NCBI GenBank assembly: GCA_951802195.1
Contig: OX637621.1
Coordinates: 310,001 to 374,000 of the forward strand
Reading direction: 5' to 3'
From: Tausonia pullulans
Taxonomy: Eukaryota > Basidiomycota > Tremellomycetes > Cystofilobasidiales > Mrakiaceae
DNA length: 64,000 bases
How positions within the stretch are numbered: position 1 is the stretch's first letter; the number at the start of each line of letters is the position of its first letter. Positions 11,158-26,508 of the stretch are shown here, piece after piece. A program made the position numbers and the translations under genes. A model generated the notes under the pieces. That model was not told where the DNA came from and made no database searches. It saw only the letters and a list, made by a program, of their open reading frames with translations.

Positions 11158-13957
11158 ATGCCCTCCCGTTCGTTCCTTTCAGGGAAACTCTTGGGCTCCT
11201 TGAGCTCCCGCGCTGAAGACCTCTCTATCGTCTTAAGTGACCCGGACCACGCGCTTCCGGCCGAGCAACTCGTAAGCGAGACCGCCGACCTCTCTAACGT
11301 CGGAGCCACGGGACTCGGAGGCCTCGGATCGCGTGAGACGGCCCAGGCCAAGCTGGAGAAGGACCATGAGCGCAAATACGAGGCTTCACGGCCGGCAACT
11401 GAGCCTGATGGTGCGTTTCCGACGTCGTCCCTCTTGGATAGGTTTCGCTCTCGCGCCATCGTTTGACTCTGTCTTTCTTCCTCTCCCATCCGCTCACACT
11501 AGTCGTCACTCCCGGCAAGGAGCTCCCTGGAGGATGGGGATCGACAAAGGTTGAGCATCCTTCGACAACCATCTACGAGGACGTTCAGACTGCCCTCCAC
11601 GGTATCGGCAAGCAGGGTGAGCAGGCAGCGATGACGTCTTTCGGCTGTCCTCTTTCCCCCCATCTGATGCCTCTCCCTGGCGTCTGATGTACAGCCTTCA
11701 GCGTTCTCCCTCCTTCGCTCCTCGACAAGTTCTCCAATCAGTCTCTCGCCGACGATCACCCTGTGGTATGTTCTTGCCTTGCGACTGACTTGACGGATCG
11801 CCCATGCTGACCTATCGCCGCCTTTGCAGAAGACCACCACCAACACTGTCGGCCACGAGCCTACCGGAACTGCCCCCGGTGCGGCCCACTCCACGGTCGA
11901 TGACATCAAGGCCAAGGCCTCAAATCTCTATAATTCGCTCCCTGCCGCTTCGACCGTCATCCCGACCTCAGAGCGGACCACGGGTAACAAAGACGCTGTC
12001 GCCCATGAGCCTACCGCAACTACCACCGGTGCGGCCCACTCCACGGTCGATGACATCAAGGCCAAGGCCTCAAATCTCTATAATTCGCTCCCTGCCGCCT
12101 CGACCGTCATCCCGACCTCAGAGCGGACCACGGGTAACAAAGACGCTGTCGCCACCTCGGACATTCCAACCATAGCTGAGGTTAAGGAGGTTATGCAAGA
12201 GGAAGCCCAGCATGTCAAGGACTTTGCAGTCGAGTCTATCGGTCAGATCAAGGTGGGCCCGCTCCGATCATCTTACCAACCAACCCCCATTGACAGGTCA
12301 TTTTTTCCGTACGCCCCTCGCCCAGAACTACTTCGGCCTCGGAAGCGCCACTGTTGCCACCGGCTCGCACGAGATCGCTCCAGCTCTAGGCCAAAAAACG
12401 GGGGAGGTTCCACTTGCTGCTGTCGGCGCTGAGGCTGTCCAGGCTGCTCATGAGAGCCCTGCTACAACCACCTCGTTCCCTGCTTCGTCCGCCGCTGGAG
12501 CGACCGGCTTCGCCGCCACCCTTGCACCAGAGGGATCTCGCGTCGGCGAGTCTACCCCGGCCACCAAGTCGAAGTCGGCGGCTTCTGTCCCCGGTCTCGC
12601 AGGAGACGAGGCCACCAAGGACCTCGGATCGGTCGGTGCCCTCACTGGCGCTGGTGGCCTTGCTGCCGTCCACGCTGACGAGATTGCTCACGCCGCTGAG
12701 CTCTCGCCTGCTACCTCGGCCGGACCTGGCGCGTCGTCCACCGTCTCGACCCTCCCCGCTGGCGGTCTCGCTAGCTCTCACGCCGACTCGTTCACTCACG
12801 CCCCGAAGCCTTCGAGCGAGATCCACGGCGGAACTGGAGCACCCTCCGCCATCGCTGCCCCCGGCACCGGCGGTCTTCCTTCTGGTACCGGAGGTCTAGC
12901 CGCTGTCCACGCTGACGAGGTCGCCCACGCCGCCAAGCATTCTACGGCCACCAGCGTTGGATCGGACTCTCCCTCCACTGCTCACCCAGCCCGGGATCTC
13001 ACCGACACGCATGCCGACTCGTTCACTCATGCCCCGAAGCCTTCGAGCGAGATCCACGGCGGAACTGGAGCACCCTCCGCCATCGCTGCCCCCGGCACCG
13101 GCGGTCTTCCCTCTGGTACCGGCGGTCTTGCCGCAGTCCACGCAGACGAGATTGCTCACGCGGCCGAGCGCTCCTCCGCCACGTCGGCCGGTACTGGTGC
13201 CACCACTGGCACGTCTGCCCCGTCCGACGTCCTTCACCCGGCGGGCATCGATAACGAATACGCCCTTGGAAAGCCAGTCGTGCCGTCTGCTTCGAGTGAG
13301 TCTGGTCACATTCAGGTTTGTACCTGAGCGTCTCATTCTGACCTCGTCGTGCCTCCTCTTCTTCCAGCCGCCCGCGATTTGCCCTCCTCGACTGCCGCCC
13401 CCGCTTCCGTCGCTCCCATCGGCGCTACCTCGACGACCTCCAAGGAGACCACCCACGCCGCAGAGACTCCCTCGGCTGCCAAGACACTCGACGGCGAGGC
13501 CACCTCAGCCTCCGCTTCCAAGAGTGTCTCTGGCTCCAGCGCCCTTCCTACCGCTGGTGGTACTATTCCTGACTCGTCCGCCAAAGACAACACTGGCGCT
13601 CATCAGACCACCATTCCCGGCACTTCCACTGATGGCAAGGCTTCCCCCACTCCTGCTGTCGCGCCGATCGACCCTCAGGCCAAACCCGCGTCTGGCCACG
13701 GTCCGAGGTCGTCCATCTCCTCCAACGACCACACCCCTGGTTCGCCCACCTCGACCACGAGCAGTGCGCACAAGAAGAAGCCCTCCTTCGGTGACAAGCT
13801 TAAGGGCGAAATTAAGGTCCTCTCCGGCAAGGTTCGTCCATCCGTGGTTATCAGATCCGGCTCCGGCCTATCCACTAACTCTTACCTGTCTTTACAGCTG
13901 AGTCACGACGATGCTAAGGTTGCCGCCGGCGAGAAGCTCAAGCATGGAGAGCTTTGA
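11158..13957 (+). CDS. Repeat-rich low-complexity protein with CsbD-like C-terminus
   Basis: Function unknown. From ATG 11158 (MPSRSFLSGKLLGSLSSR) the spliced frame reads TPGKELPGGWGSTKVEHPST, DVQTALHGIGKQ and LPPSLLDKFSNQ. Then come two copies of a 50-residue unit (AHSTVDDIKAKASNLYNSLP ... VIPTSERTTGNKDAVA) encoded by a 150-bp tandem duplication, and an Ala/Ser/Gly/Thr-rich stretch with GGLAAVHADE(I/V)AHAA three times and HADSFTHAPKPSSEIHGG twice (231-bp period). The C-terminus KKPSFGDKLKGEIKVLSGK joined to LSHDDAKVAAGEKLKHGEL resembles the CsbD-like, stress-associated tail found in many basidiomycete proteins. Introns sit at about 11411-11504, 11622-11694, 11766-11829, 12253-12326, 13293-13367 and 13831-13897. 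An earlier start at 11043 would need an extra splice. No signal peptide or membrane span is seen. Confidence 0.7.
11857..12156 (+). repeat. 150-bp tandem duplication inside the CsbD-tail gene
   Basis: The block beginning GAGCCTACCG at 11857 recurs at 12007, a spacing of exactly 150 bp (50 codons), with only a few base differences. It keeps the reading frame and doubles the VDDIKAKASNLYNSLP unit. Confidence 0.9.
12654..13170 (+). repeat. In-frame 231-bp coding repeats
   Basis: The segment starting TTCACTCA(C/T)GCCCCGAAG at 12791 recurs at 13022 (231 bp, 77 codons). The neighbouring unit for GGLAAVHADE-IAHAA occurs three times, near 12654, 12888 and 13122. Both keep frame. High identity at silent sites points to recent duplication or ongoing homogenisation. 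Confidence 0.85.
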
Positions 13958-14506
13958 ACGATGGTCCCCTTCGTCTCCAACCTTTCATCGGTCCTTCTCC
14001 TCAAGTCTTATGTTTTTTTTTGCTCGATTTCCTCCTGTTAATGACCTCTGATATGATGTTAATGTCAACGCGATGTAAAACATCACGGACCGCCTTTCCT
14101 GTAACAGCTGAGCGAGATGCGCTGGTGCACACAACCAACGTTGAATTCGACCAGCCCTCCTCGCTTAGCACTTTATCGATTCGCCTTCCCGAAATCATAA
14201 GCAACGTGGCCAGTCGAGCACATGCATGAGATTGTATCCAGACTATCAACTACCTCTCCCTCTCGCCTTTCCGCCATGCAACAGTTTATTAGCCCTGGAT
14301 TGCACCATAGTTGGGACCCTGGGCAGTGTGGGCGTGGCCGGCAGGCTGAACAAGGAACGAAAAGGACGGTCAACCGACACCTTCTGGATCCAGAGAGGAA
14401 GATAGATGAGAGGTATCTACCTCGTAGGTGCCATTGCCGATATAAATGACTGATGACGGACGGATAAGGAGAGTCAGCGACTCTTTCCAAACTCTCAAGA
14501 GCAGTT
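13958..14506. other. Convergent intergenic region
   Basis: Lies between the stops of the CsbD-tail gene (+) and PMP3 (-). No gene or RNA is seen; probably both 3' UTRs. Confidence 0.5.
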
Positions 14507-15123
14507 TTAAAGAGATAGTCCCACATCCTCCCGGGCCATACTGCTCCTCGGCACAAAGCTTCTTATAAATGAGCCAGAAAGCTTGTGAAGATCAAGAGAT
14601 AAGGTTGTGGTGGATGGTAGTTGAGGTCGGGGGAGAGACGGCGATACGTCAGCGGCGAGTGCAGCGCGAATTAAGTCCACCCGGAAGCGATTGACTTCAA
14701 GATAACGCACCATGGAGGTGTCCAGGGAGGACTCCAAAAAGAGAGAGGAGGACATTCTGGTATGGGAAGCAGCAAGGAATGTCGGTATGCAGGTACGAGT
14801 GCGCGGTCAAGGGATCTTAGCGAGTAAGGAGCGAGGGCGAGGGGAGCGCGATAGGAGGCACGAACGATGAGAAGGTCTGTCGAGCATCGGATTTGTTAGC
14901 AAGAGACCCGTTCTGCTCCTCGCTTAAGCGGCTGCATATACGTACCGCAGGAGCAGCCCGAGATGATCGCAACGGCCGCTGGCGGGAAGAGGATCTGGGG
15001 CAGAGAACGAGAGTGGAGGGGTCAGTCGAGGTGCGTAAGGCTGCAGGGTTGGATAGAGGGGCGGGCAAGCAAATGAGGACGTACGGCGACGAGCATGAGG
15101 AGGACATCGGAGGAGCGGACCAT
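14507..15123 (-). CDS. PMP3: PMP3 family plasma membrane proteolipid
   Basis: Small two-helix membrane protein controlling membrane potential and cation tolerance in yeast. From the ATG at 15123, MVRSSDVLLMLVA is joined across an intron to ILFPPAAVAIISGCSC. Then DLLI is joined to NVLLSLFGVLPGHLH, then AFWLIYKKLCAEEQYGPG and GCGTISL, with a stop at 14507-14509. The two hydrophobic helices, the cysteine-rich turn and the PGHLHAFWLIY signature are all present. The protein has about 77 residues, with a C-terminal extension beyond the roughly 55 of the core family; such extensions occur in fungi. Four introns break this tiny gene into five exons, each junction supported by motif continuity. Confidence 0.93.
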
Positions 15124-15735
15124 GGTGGGCGCGCTGATTGAGAGGGGGTATGGGTGGTGGTGGTGGATAGAGGTCAGCGTTGGAGGCTATCGGTTGTCGG
15201 CCACTCGCTTAGAGCTGCAGCGCCCCGCGGGCCTCTCTCATGTGTGCAGGACGCGCGCGTCATCCGACGTCTAGGACGCGACCATGCTTCCTCGTTTCCC
15301 TCCATACTCCATCCTTCAGCCCAGACTTAGAGATACCTCCGCCCCCACCAGGTCGAACCCGCCTTGCACTTCGATCCAAGTCGTTCCCGATCGTCACTCA
15401 TCTGAAACTCCTCGGCCACCTCCGTCGGCGATGATCGTCTTTCAACCTGCTGCGAGCGCCCCCAGGCCAGAGCTTCGTCTGCCCCTCTATCTCCGCTAGA
15501 ACCCCTCTCCTCCCCCCGCCCGGTCCACCAGTCGCTGGCCCCTCTCGAGGTTCCCTGGCCACCCGGTTGTCCCCCTCGAGCCACTCAGTCTACCTTTCAT
15601 CCACCGGCCACTCTCCCTTACGCTTATTCTCGCTCCAACTAGACAGCCGACCAGACTACCACCACCCCAGTACCGCGGCCATCCTCCTATTTAACTTCTT
15701 CACCTCATTCCATTCCCTACAGAGATTTTCCGGGG
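15124..15735. promoter_or_regulatory. Divergent promoter region, PMP3 / arrestin-like gene
   Basis: About 610 bp between two outward-facing starts. The side near the arrestin-like gene is pyrimidine-rich, with a TATTTAA stretch about 50 bp before its ATG. No other gene is supported. Confidence 0.4.
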
Positions 15736-18700
15736 ATGAACGCCGTTGACAGCCATCCAAAGGTCCATGTCGCCCTGCGCCTCACTCACCAGCCCGCCCC
15801 TGCGGGCACCGTTCTTGAAGGCTCGCTCGACGTCCGGACGTCCGCCCAGAACGGCCTGGGTCTCGCTGAGATCAAGTGCGAGCTCGTGGGCATTGAGGGT
15901 TCGTCAAAGAACTGCCGATCTGTCTCTCTCCCTCCCTCTGCCTCGTTGTTGTCCGGGCGGCCACGCGTCACCGTCATGGGGATGCGGAGGGCTGACGCGC
16001 TCGATCCCTGTCTGTCTCTTGATGGGCGGCCAACCCCTCCTGCCTGACTTGACAGAGCTCGTCTCGACGTCAACGACCCTGCGCGAGATTGTATTACATG
16101 CGGAGAATCTCTATCAAGGCGAAGACCTCGTAAGTTGACTCCTGGTGCTAACTTGGGCAACCCCAGCACCTCTGACCCGTCGCCGTCATTCTTACCGGCA
16201 GCCTCCGAGCAACATCTGCCACCCAAGCGCCGAGGCAAGGCGCGGGCTTCCTCTGGGCTTCTGGCTCGCTCGCGAAGGTCAGCATCAGTGCAGTCGATGC
16301 TCTTTGCAAGATGTTGCTGAAAGTGACTCCTCTCTCTCCCCCCCCCCCCTCCCCCACTTTCTACCCTGCGTCCCCTGAACCTTGGGGCCTGTTGACAGGC
16401 CAGTGCTCGTTCCCGTTGCGCTTCAGTCTGCCTAGATTGCTGCCATCTTCCGTCGCAGTGCGTTTCTGAGCCGATTCTGCTTCAAGGGTTGGCCTGCTTT
16501 GGCAACCACTGATAAATCCTGATGCTCGCTTCATCGCTCGATCAGATCGTTCGAATTGCCTCCGTCCGCTACGAGCTTCGTTCGACCATCAGCATCTTCT
16601 GGAAGGGCAAGACCTCGTCTCTCGTCACAACAAGACCCGTCGATATCGTCGAGGCGATTGGCGCGTTGACTTCGGCTGGTGAGGATGCTGTCGCGTGCAA
16701 CGCAGACGGCGACGGTGGCATGTCTCCCTGGGGCCACCCCAGCGATGGCTTGTGGGAGGGCAAACTTGGCAGTCTCCCCGCTGCAGGCAAGGTCACCCTC
16801 GAAATTGGTGTAGGTGAACGTTGCTTGGGTAAGTCGGTCGACATCGCCTCGCTGCCTGCCCTGCTCTAGTGGCCGCCAACCGACCTCTGCCGACTGACCC
16901 TCAGTTGCGGGGACGAATGCGAGGGTACTCCTCAAGGTCATCAACCATTCCAGACGCAAGGTGAGCTCTGGACGACAAGGGTCGTCGATACAAGTGAACG
17001 AGATTGACAGGTCACGGCGGGCGTCCCTCAGCTGTCCCATGCGACCCTGAGTCTTTCGAGACGTCTTCGGCTTCCGGCGTCGGCGGAAGATCAAGACTCA
17101 GAGCCTGGGCGGGCGTTGCGGTTTAAGGACACCGTCTTCAGCGTCCCGTTCCGCGCCCTGGAGTTCCAGCCTGTGCATGTTCTCTCTTTTTCTCTTTTTT
17201 TCTCTCCTTGGTCCTGACTCACACCGCTCATCTCCTAATGCCTCCTCTTTCTGATTTCAGGGAAGCGAGACGGTTGTTCCCCTGGACTTCCGAATCCCGG
17301 CGGACGCTCGCAGTTTGCACGCTGGTCTGCGTCAGGACTCCAGGGGTCGTTCGCGGCCGGGCCTCTTTGAGATTTGCTGTTTCGTTGAGGTCAAGATCGG
17401 CACCGGCATCCTCGGGTAGGTGTCCTCGGGTTCAAAGCTGTGACTTCCGCGGGGCTCATTTTCGAACCCCCTTTAACTCTCTTTCATCACTCCCACCTCA
17501 GGAAGGACATTTCAGTGGAGATGCCAGTCTTTGTCGGCCACATCGCATCTCTGCCAGCGTCCTTCCTCTCCATGCCTCCGCGGTTGCACCCGACCATCGT
17601 CCTGCCACTCCAGATCGACCCAGCGCATCAGTTCCTGCGATCGATGACCCCCTTCCCTCCTCCAATTTCCCCAGGGCCGTTGTCTCCGGGTGCCTCTCCT
17701 ATCAGTTCCTACTCTCCAGTGCATTCTCCCCTCCGGCCAGCGTCAGCCGCCTGGGCCTGTCCTCCTCAGCACTTCCCGCGATCTCAATCCGTGGATCCGC
17801 ACTCAGTCCACGCTCAGTCCTACTACCATCAACTGCAGCACCCCGCTCCGGAATTTATCTCCTTCGACCCGAGATCTTCTATCCTCTTTCCTCCGCCCAT
17901 CTGGGGCGTCGTGCCACCAGGCCAGATAGCTGCAAACTGGGCGCCGCCTCGACCGACATCGGCCGCATCTGGACCATCGCCTGGCTGGGGCTCCCCTGCG
18001 CTCACCTCCTCGGACGCAGCAGCATCGTCCCGAGCGTTGCCACCCATTGCCTCCGGCCACGATGCTCGCTCGGGCTGGAGCGTCCATGGGCATTCAGGCG
18101 TTGCCCCTGCGGCGGAGCGAATCTCAGCTCACCTCCGTGATTCATCTCGGGCGAGAGGACGCAGTGTCTCCCCGCCTCGGTCAATAGTTCCGGAAGCGAT
18201 TATCGGAAGTTGGGCGGGACGAACGGACGGCCAAGCCCATGGACCTTCCACCGGGTCCGCTGCATCTTCAAGCCTCATCGACGCTCCTCCCGGCTTCGTG
18301 TCGTACTCCAAGCTCCCCACCCCCGCCGTCCTCTCCCCGCGAGCGGTGCCGCTTCCGACCGTTCAGTACGATGCCGCCCACAAACAAAAGCAAGGCGTCC
18401 TAGGGACGATCAAGGATGTCGCCGACCTCGAGGCCATGGCGGATGACCTTTCTCTTGATCCCGATATTAACAAGACTCTGCCTGGTCCACCCGTTCCCTC
18501 GGCGCGAACGAAGCCCATAACCCATCAGGCTGTCAAGCCATCTCTTGTGGAGGCTTTCGAGCGTGCTTCAATTGATAAAGAGGCTCGTCAAGCGAAGCGG
18601 GCCGCAGAGAAGCAGACAAAACTCGCCAATCTCGAGCAGAGCTTGTCCATCCCAAAGTTGGAGAAGCCCGTGGTCGCCCAGCCTACGGCGGAGACGGTGA

Positions 18701-19923
18701 CTCCCAGCAGCACTCCCATCAAGACTGTACTTCCTTCATCCTCGACTCCGTCACCCTTGGTAGCCGCATCTAAGGTGCCGCCGCTCTCCGGCAGCGCGAG
18801 GGTCGACCGCTCTATCGTATCCCGTCTTGAAGAGGTCGAGCAGCTCAACAAGATTAAGGCGGGGCGAGTGGACGCGTGGCTTGAGACGTCTCTCATAGAT
18901 ACGGAAGTTTCTGGAGCATCTCCATCGGGCTTTACCATCAAATGTTTCTCTCCCGACCGCTTATTGTCACTTCTTGAGCAACCCTCCGCGCCACGCGCGC
19001 TGAAGGAGCTGGCACCCTTGCGCCAACTCACTCGCTCGACGTCGCCGGTCTCGACCCCCTCATCGCCGGTCGACCCTGCGCCGGCGTCAACGGCTCCCAA
19101 GCCTCGAGCGGTGTGGCCGCCCAAGCTGGAGCCTGCCCCTTCCTCTCCGTCGGCTCTCGTCGCCTTCCCACAGCGCTCCCCAATGGTCGTCATATCCGAA
19201 TCATTGGAACTGCCTGCCACGGACGACCTTGTGATCGATGAAAATCAAGATCGGCCTATAGTTGTTCCCGACCAGTTTGCTGAGCGGCTCAAGAAGAGCT
19301 GGCTGGATTCTGAGGAGACGACGAAGCACAACGTCGCAAGCGCAAGGGGGGGGCGAGGAGGTCGAGTCTCAGATGTCGCTAAGGTCGGTACCTGTCCATA
19401 TTGTGAGCCTTGACTTATTCAAGATCTGATCAGTGTCGTGGCCCTCTCAAGCTTTGGGCGACCGCGTTTGAGGCGCCCGTTGCCGCCTCGACGGCGCTCA
19501 CGACCAAAGCGCCGCGTGTTTCATCAGGACCTGTCGCGCCAGCGATCTCACTTGCCACCTCCGATGCGTCCAAGACCTCCATAGGAACGCCCAGGGGCGC
19601 GCCTCCGAACCTCCTCAAGTCTTTATCGGCGCCAGCGTTCCTCAACACCAGCTCGCACGCCCCCAAGGCCTCGCTGTCATCTGCGGCGAGCCTCGTTCGA
19701 TCTGCAACGGGCTATCTCAACCCTGCTGCCCTGCAGTCGTTGGACTCGGCGGGTCAAACTCGTGGACGTATTGAACCCAAGACGATCGGAACGCTGGACA
19801 AGAGCTTCTCAAAAGGTCTGTTGTCTACCTCACGGTCAGTAAGACATGCTGACCGGAGGCTTCGACCCCCTCACTTCTGTTATAGCGAAACTCCGCGAAC
19901 TCCAGGCAAAGTTCGGGAATTGA
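15736..19923 (+). CDS. Alpha-arrestin-like protein with long disordered C-terminus
   Basis: Probable trafficking adaptor of the alpha-arrestin class, which links ubiquitin ligases to membrane cargo. From ATG 15736: HPKVHVALRLTHQPAPAGT, then LVGIEG, then LREIVLHAENLYQGEDL across introns. CSFPLRFSLPRLLPSS is the usual arrestin-N landmark, followed by IASVRYELRSTISIF. The arrestin-C half follows in several exons (NARVLLKVINHSRRK, VPLDFRIPADARSLHAG, GLFEICCFVEVKIGTGILG). One long exon from about 17502 encodes a roughly 600-residue Pro/Ser-rich region with a short charged helix (ASIDKEARQAKRAAEKQTKL) and an RGGRGGR motif, and two further exons end AKLRELQAKFGN at the TGA, 19921-19923. No clear PPxY ubiquitin-ligase motif was noticed. 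The class is fairly sure; which arrestin it is, is not. Confidence 0.75.
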
Positions 19924-21062
19924 GCAGGGAGCCCGCGTGGGAGAACCCGTTATCAAGCCTTGGCTATAGATGTTGTCTTCTTACGTTGTCCTCGTTACTA
20001 CTATACTTCTGCAGACGACTCCATTCTAGGTCTGGTTGGACCTGTAAGGATGTGCAAAGCTGGGCGCGGAACCAAGATACAGAAGGGTCTCATTCGCGTG
20101 ACACGGCGGGGTGCCAGCGCCTGTCTCCGCCACACCTCAGCGGATACTTCTATTTTTCCCTCCCCCTGCCAGATGACTCAAGCGCTCGACGACGCTCACG
20201 CGGTGCCGATCGCCTGCCTGGCGTCATGTTAAAAACACAGATTGAAGCAGATCATCTCTGTCTGCTGATCCTGTCACTGTATCCGGTCTAACCTTGGCGT
20301 GAATAGCGGACCGCGATGACCTGAAATTGGGGAATAAGGGGCTTCTTGTACTTTCCTGCGGTAAGCACGATCTGCAGTCGTGCATTGTCGGCAATTTTAT
20401 TATTTATTACCTGTGTTTATTCTTGGATTTATCCCATGGATCAAGCGTAGTCTTGTAAACCATCGAATCACCTGTGACTTGATGACACAAAGACCGTTGT
20501 CAATGCGAGGGAGGCGCGTTGAAAATCAGTCAATTCGGTCATCTTGATGTCCTCTCTCTCTTTGAGCGACTCGATGTCCCGTCCCGTTTCCTCGCCTTTA
20601 ACTCGGACGCTCGCCCGCCTGTGCACGCACGCGGCGCGGGGCTCAATCATGAGCGCACAGAACCTCCAACGCCAAACGAACGAACTGACGGCTGCGGGGA
20701 GTCTCCCCTGGACGTCCGTCGGTCGGTGAGCGCTGGTTGATTGAGACTGCCCGCCCGAGCGGCACTCGCCTTTGTCTGGTTTGTCAACGCGAAGAGTTCG
20801 CCAGGGGGATTCATTGAGCACGGTTCCACACACGCAGAGACTTTTGAGACCATGAAGCACAAAGAAAGACGCGAGGGCTCCCTCCTCGGAGCTCGGCAAC
20901 ATATCGGGGGACCTGGCGGCGAATTGTCGGCTTCGGGACGAGAGGCCGCTTCGGCTTCCTCCCCAGCGCGCTTCTTCCTCCCTCCCTCCTCTCTTTCTCT
21001 CTATCTCCCTCTACCTTCTCACTTTCCTCGCCAACCATCACCCCTTCGCTCCCTTGCCAGCC
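19924..21062. other. Intergenic region before the GH1 gene
   Basis: About 1.1 kb with no supported gene. The middle (20390-20440) is AT-richer than the surroundings. The last 120 bp before ATG 21063 form a C/T-rich tract (CTTCCTCCCTCCC-like), a common feature of promoters and 5' UTRs in this kind of genome. Confidence 0.5.
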
Positions 21063-23981
<2,919 letters not shown>

Positions 23982-24379
23982 TTTCCCCCAACCCTGGGTG
24001 GATGGATGCCCTGAATAGTTATCTGTCCTCGTCCATTCCTTTCTTTGTCTTCTGGATTCTGAGCGTCTGTGGTCCTTGTGGTGTCAATTTTGATGATCTT
24101 TCATGACACGCCGTTACCCATCTCGTCAACCCGCCCGCTCTTGCAACTGGTGGTCTGGCGCATAAGTGATTCATTCAGTCAGTCAGCTACGAGGCAAAGT
24201 CATGATCGTGTGAACGTTAAGTGGAGGGAATCTAGTCGATGGCAGGCAGGAACCAGGATTGAAAATATGTTGTCAAAGGCACGCACGCTTCATAGAAAAA
24301 GAATTCAGAGGGCAAGATGGGGGTGAGGGTAGGGAGAGGGGGAAGAAACGCAGCGTGGGTAAAACAAAGCATGTGAGGA
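23982..24379. other. Convergent intergenic region
   Basis: Between the stops of the GH1 gene (+) and the DUF4048-like gene (-). Nothing beyond likely 3' UTRs is seen. Confidence 0.5.
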
Positions 24380-26508
24380 CTACCAATTCCAAGCGTCCGT
24401 CTCATCTGCCGCAATGGCGGTGGTGCTTGCACGTTCAGACCCGGACGCTTGAGTCGTAACGCGCTGGCCGATCCGGGGGACTGGAGATCGTCCAACTGGC
24501 GTGAGCGGCTCCTGAAGTTCACCCACTCCGAGAGAACCAAAGTAGGCCTCATTCTCCAGATCGACAAGGGAAGGGGAGCGCGAGGCAGGACACGAAGCCG
24601 GGCTGATGGGCGCCATCTTGACTGCGTTAGGGAGCGGTCGCGACGATGTCTTGAAAGTCGATGATGGAGCGGAAAGGGGATGAGTGGACGACGGAGATGA
24701 TGACGACGTGGGGAGCTCCAACGACCGAAGCGAGGACGCGAGGTGAGAAGTAAGAGATGAAGTGAGAGAGAGTGTCGCTCTCTTGGAGGAGCGGAAACTT
24801 TGACGATCGAGCTCTAGTCAGAGACGAGCCACCGAACGACCCTTGAAACCAGAGAGAACAACTCACGAAGCGCTGCCACCAAGGCCCGTCGCAAAGTCTC
24901 CCCAGCTTTTGCCCCAGCTGCCGGTCGTCGTCGACAACGACGACGACGACGACGACAGGTCCTCAAATAGCGCAGAAGTGTCTTTCTCTCTGACGGCTGC
25001 CCCCTTGGACGATGCTGGGTCTTTGCCCATATTGTGAGGTCCCATGGGCGTGGAAGGCTTAGAGTACGACTTGTCGGCGGTCGGAGTCGGTGAGAAGAAC
25101 GACGAGGCAGCCGACGTCGTCGAGTCGAAGGACCAGTGGCTCGATCTCTGGTCCGCGTCCGGCTCGGTCTGAGAAGAAATGGAGGAGGAGAGCGAGAGTC
25201 TGGACGAACGCCTGCAGGACGGTCGCGCGGGTGAGGCACGGCTGTCGGCTGAGGGGGAGGCCGGGGAAGGAGCTGTCTGACGGGCAAGAGGTGCCAAGGG
25301 TTCGAAAGCCTCAGAGACAGCTTCCAGACTTGACCGAGCCGCAGAAGTGAGCATGTCGAGGCTGGACCGTCCGGGCGCCCGCGGGGGGACAGCAGCGCCG
25401 TTGTGGTTCACCTGATGTGGCTGGGGCTCGGCGTCTTCGTCCGAGACGCCGAGAACGAGGTTGAGGAGACGTTTCCCGCTTTGGAGGGTCTCTTGGCTAA
25501 TGAGACCCTCCGAGCTGGGTCCTTGACCGAGAGAGAAGGCGGACGGCGACAGCGATGGCATCGCCGGTGCGCGAGAGGAGGCTGAGTAGACACAGGAGTC
25601 ACATCCTCAGTCAGCCCCACCGCCGGCCCGATCAACAGAGGCATACAAGGCGAGACCAACCTTGGGAGACGATGGCAGTCCAGTTTCGTTTGAGGTTTGC
25701 AAGCTCCGCCTCGTTGGACGCAAGCTGTTCTCTCAGCTCGAGAGAGCGAGCCTCTTTCTGAGCAATGAGGCTGAGCAGGCTGCCGTGTCTGGGTGGGACC
25801 AACGTCGAGCACGCCCGACGCGTCAACAGTCAGCACAGGGCACACGATCAGCTCGCTTGACAGGAGAGACGAAGCGACACACCGCTCTGCCAGAGTGAGG
25901 GCGCTTCTCTCGACGTCTCCGCCTGAGGCATTCGAGTTCGTACGAGAGCCCCATCGAGCGTGAGAATGAAGCGACGATGACGGTGGCGCCGTCGCGGACG
26001 CGCCCGGCGAGACGGCGACGAGCCCGTCCTGGCCGTCCGTTGAACTATCGTCGCCCTCAGCAAGGTCCCCGAGCCATGTCGCCGAGGCTGGACGTAGCTG
26101 AGAAGGCGAAGCCGGTCTTCGACCGTGAGAAGGGCTGAGGAGTGCTGGTCGTCCGTCTGCTGAAAGTCCCCCACTTCCTTCGAGGCGGGCGGAGGGGGAG
26201 TAGCTAATGGACGACGTCCGGCGCGGACCGCGAGCCAGCGAGCCCTTGCGGGCAACGGCCGGAGACGGGGAGAGAGGTGGGCGAGGATTCGGAGACCGAG
26301 ACGATCTTCCAGCAGGCGAGAGTGGTGAGCTTGCCCCGAGGGCGGACGCCGACGCTCGAGAGATGAGGGACGCTGGCGAGCCAGGAGAACCGTCCCCTAG
26401 GGCAGTTGTTGAGGCGAGGGAGAGGGTCTTGAGATGTCGGCGGGGAGTGGCGGCGATGACGGGCGGATTCGAGGGTGGGCTCGAGGGTCCTGGCAGGACG
26501 GCATCCAT
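24380..26508 (-). CDS. DUF4048-like low-complexity protein
   Basis: Function unknown. From the ATG at 26508 (MDAVLPGPSSPPS) a Ser/Pro-rich region carries RRHLKTLSLAS. It then runs SALTLAER into, after an intron, HGSLLSLIAQKEARSLELRE and NEAELANLKRNWTAIV, a short coiled coil typical of fungal DUF4048-type proteins (my family call is from memory of this heptad segment). The next long exon (about 24866-25560) holds GKRLLNLVLG, SSLDMLTSAARSSLEAVSE and a poly-Ser run, ending WGKSWGDFATGLGGS. The last exon ends DAWNW at 24380. Acidic and Ser-rich tracts suggest disorder. Exon edges at about 25560-25620 are unsure. Confidence 0.6.

Noticed and set aside
20468-20902. 144-codon minus-strand open frame in the 1.1-kb gap before GH1
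   Set aside because: No family likeness, no supporting splice pattern, and it lies in probable UTR/promoter sequence.
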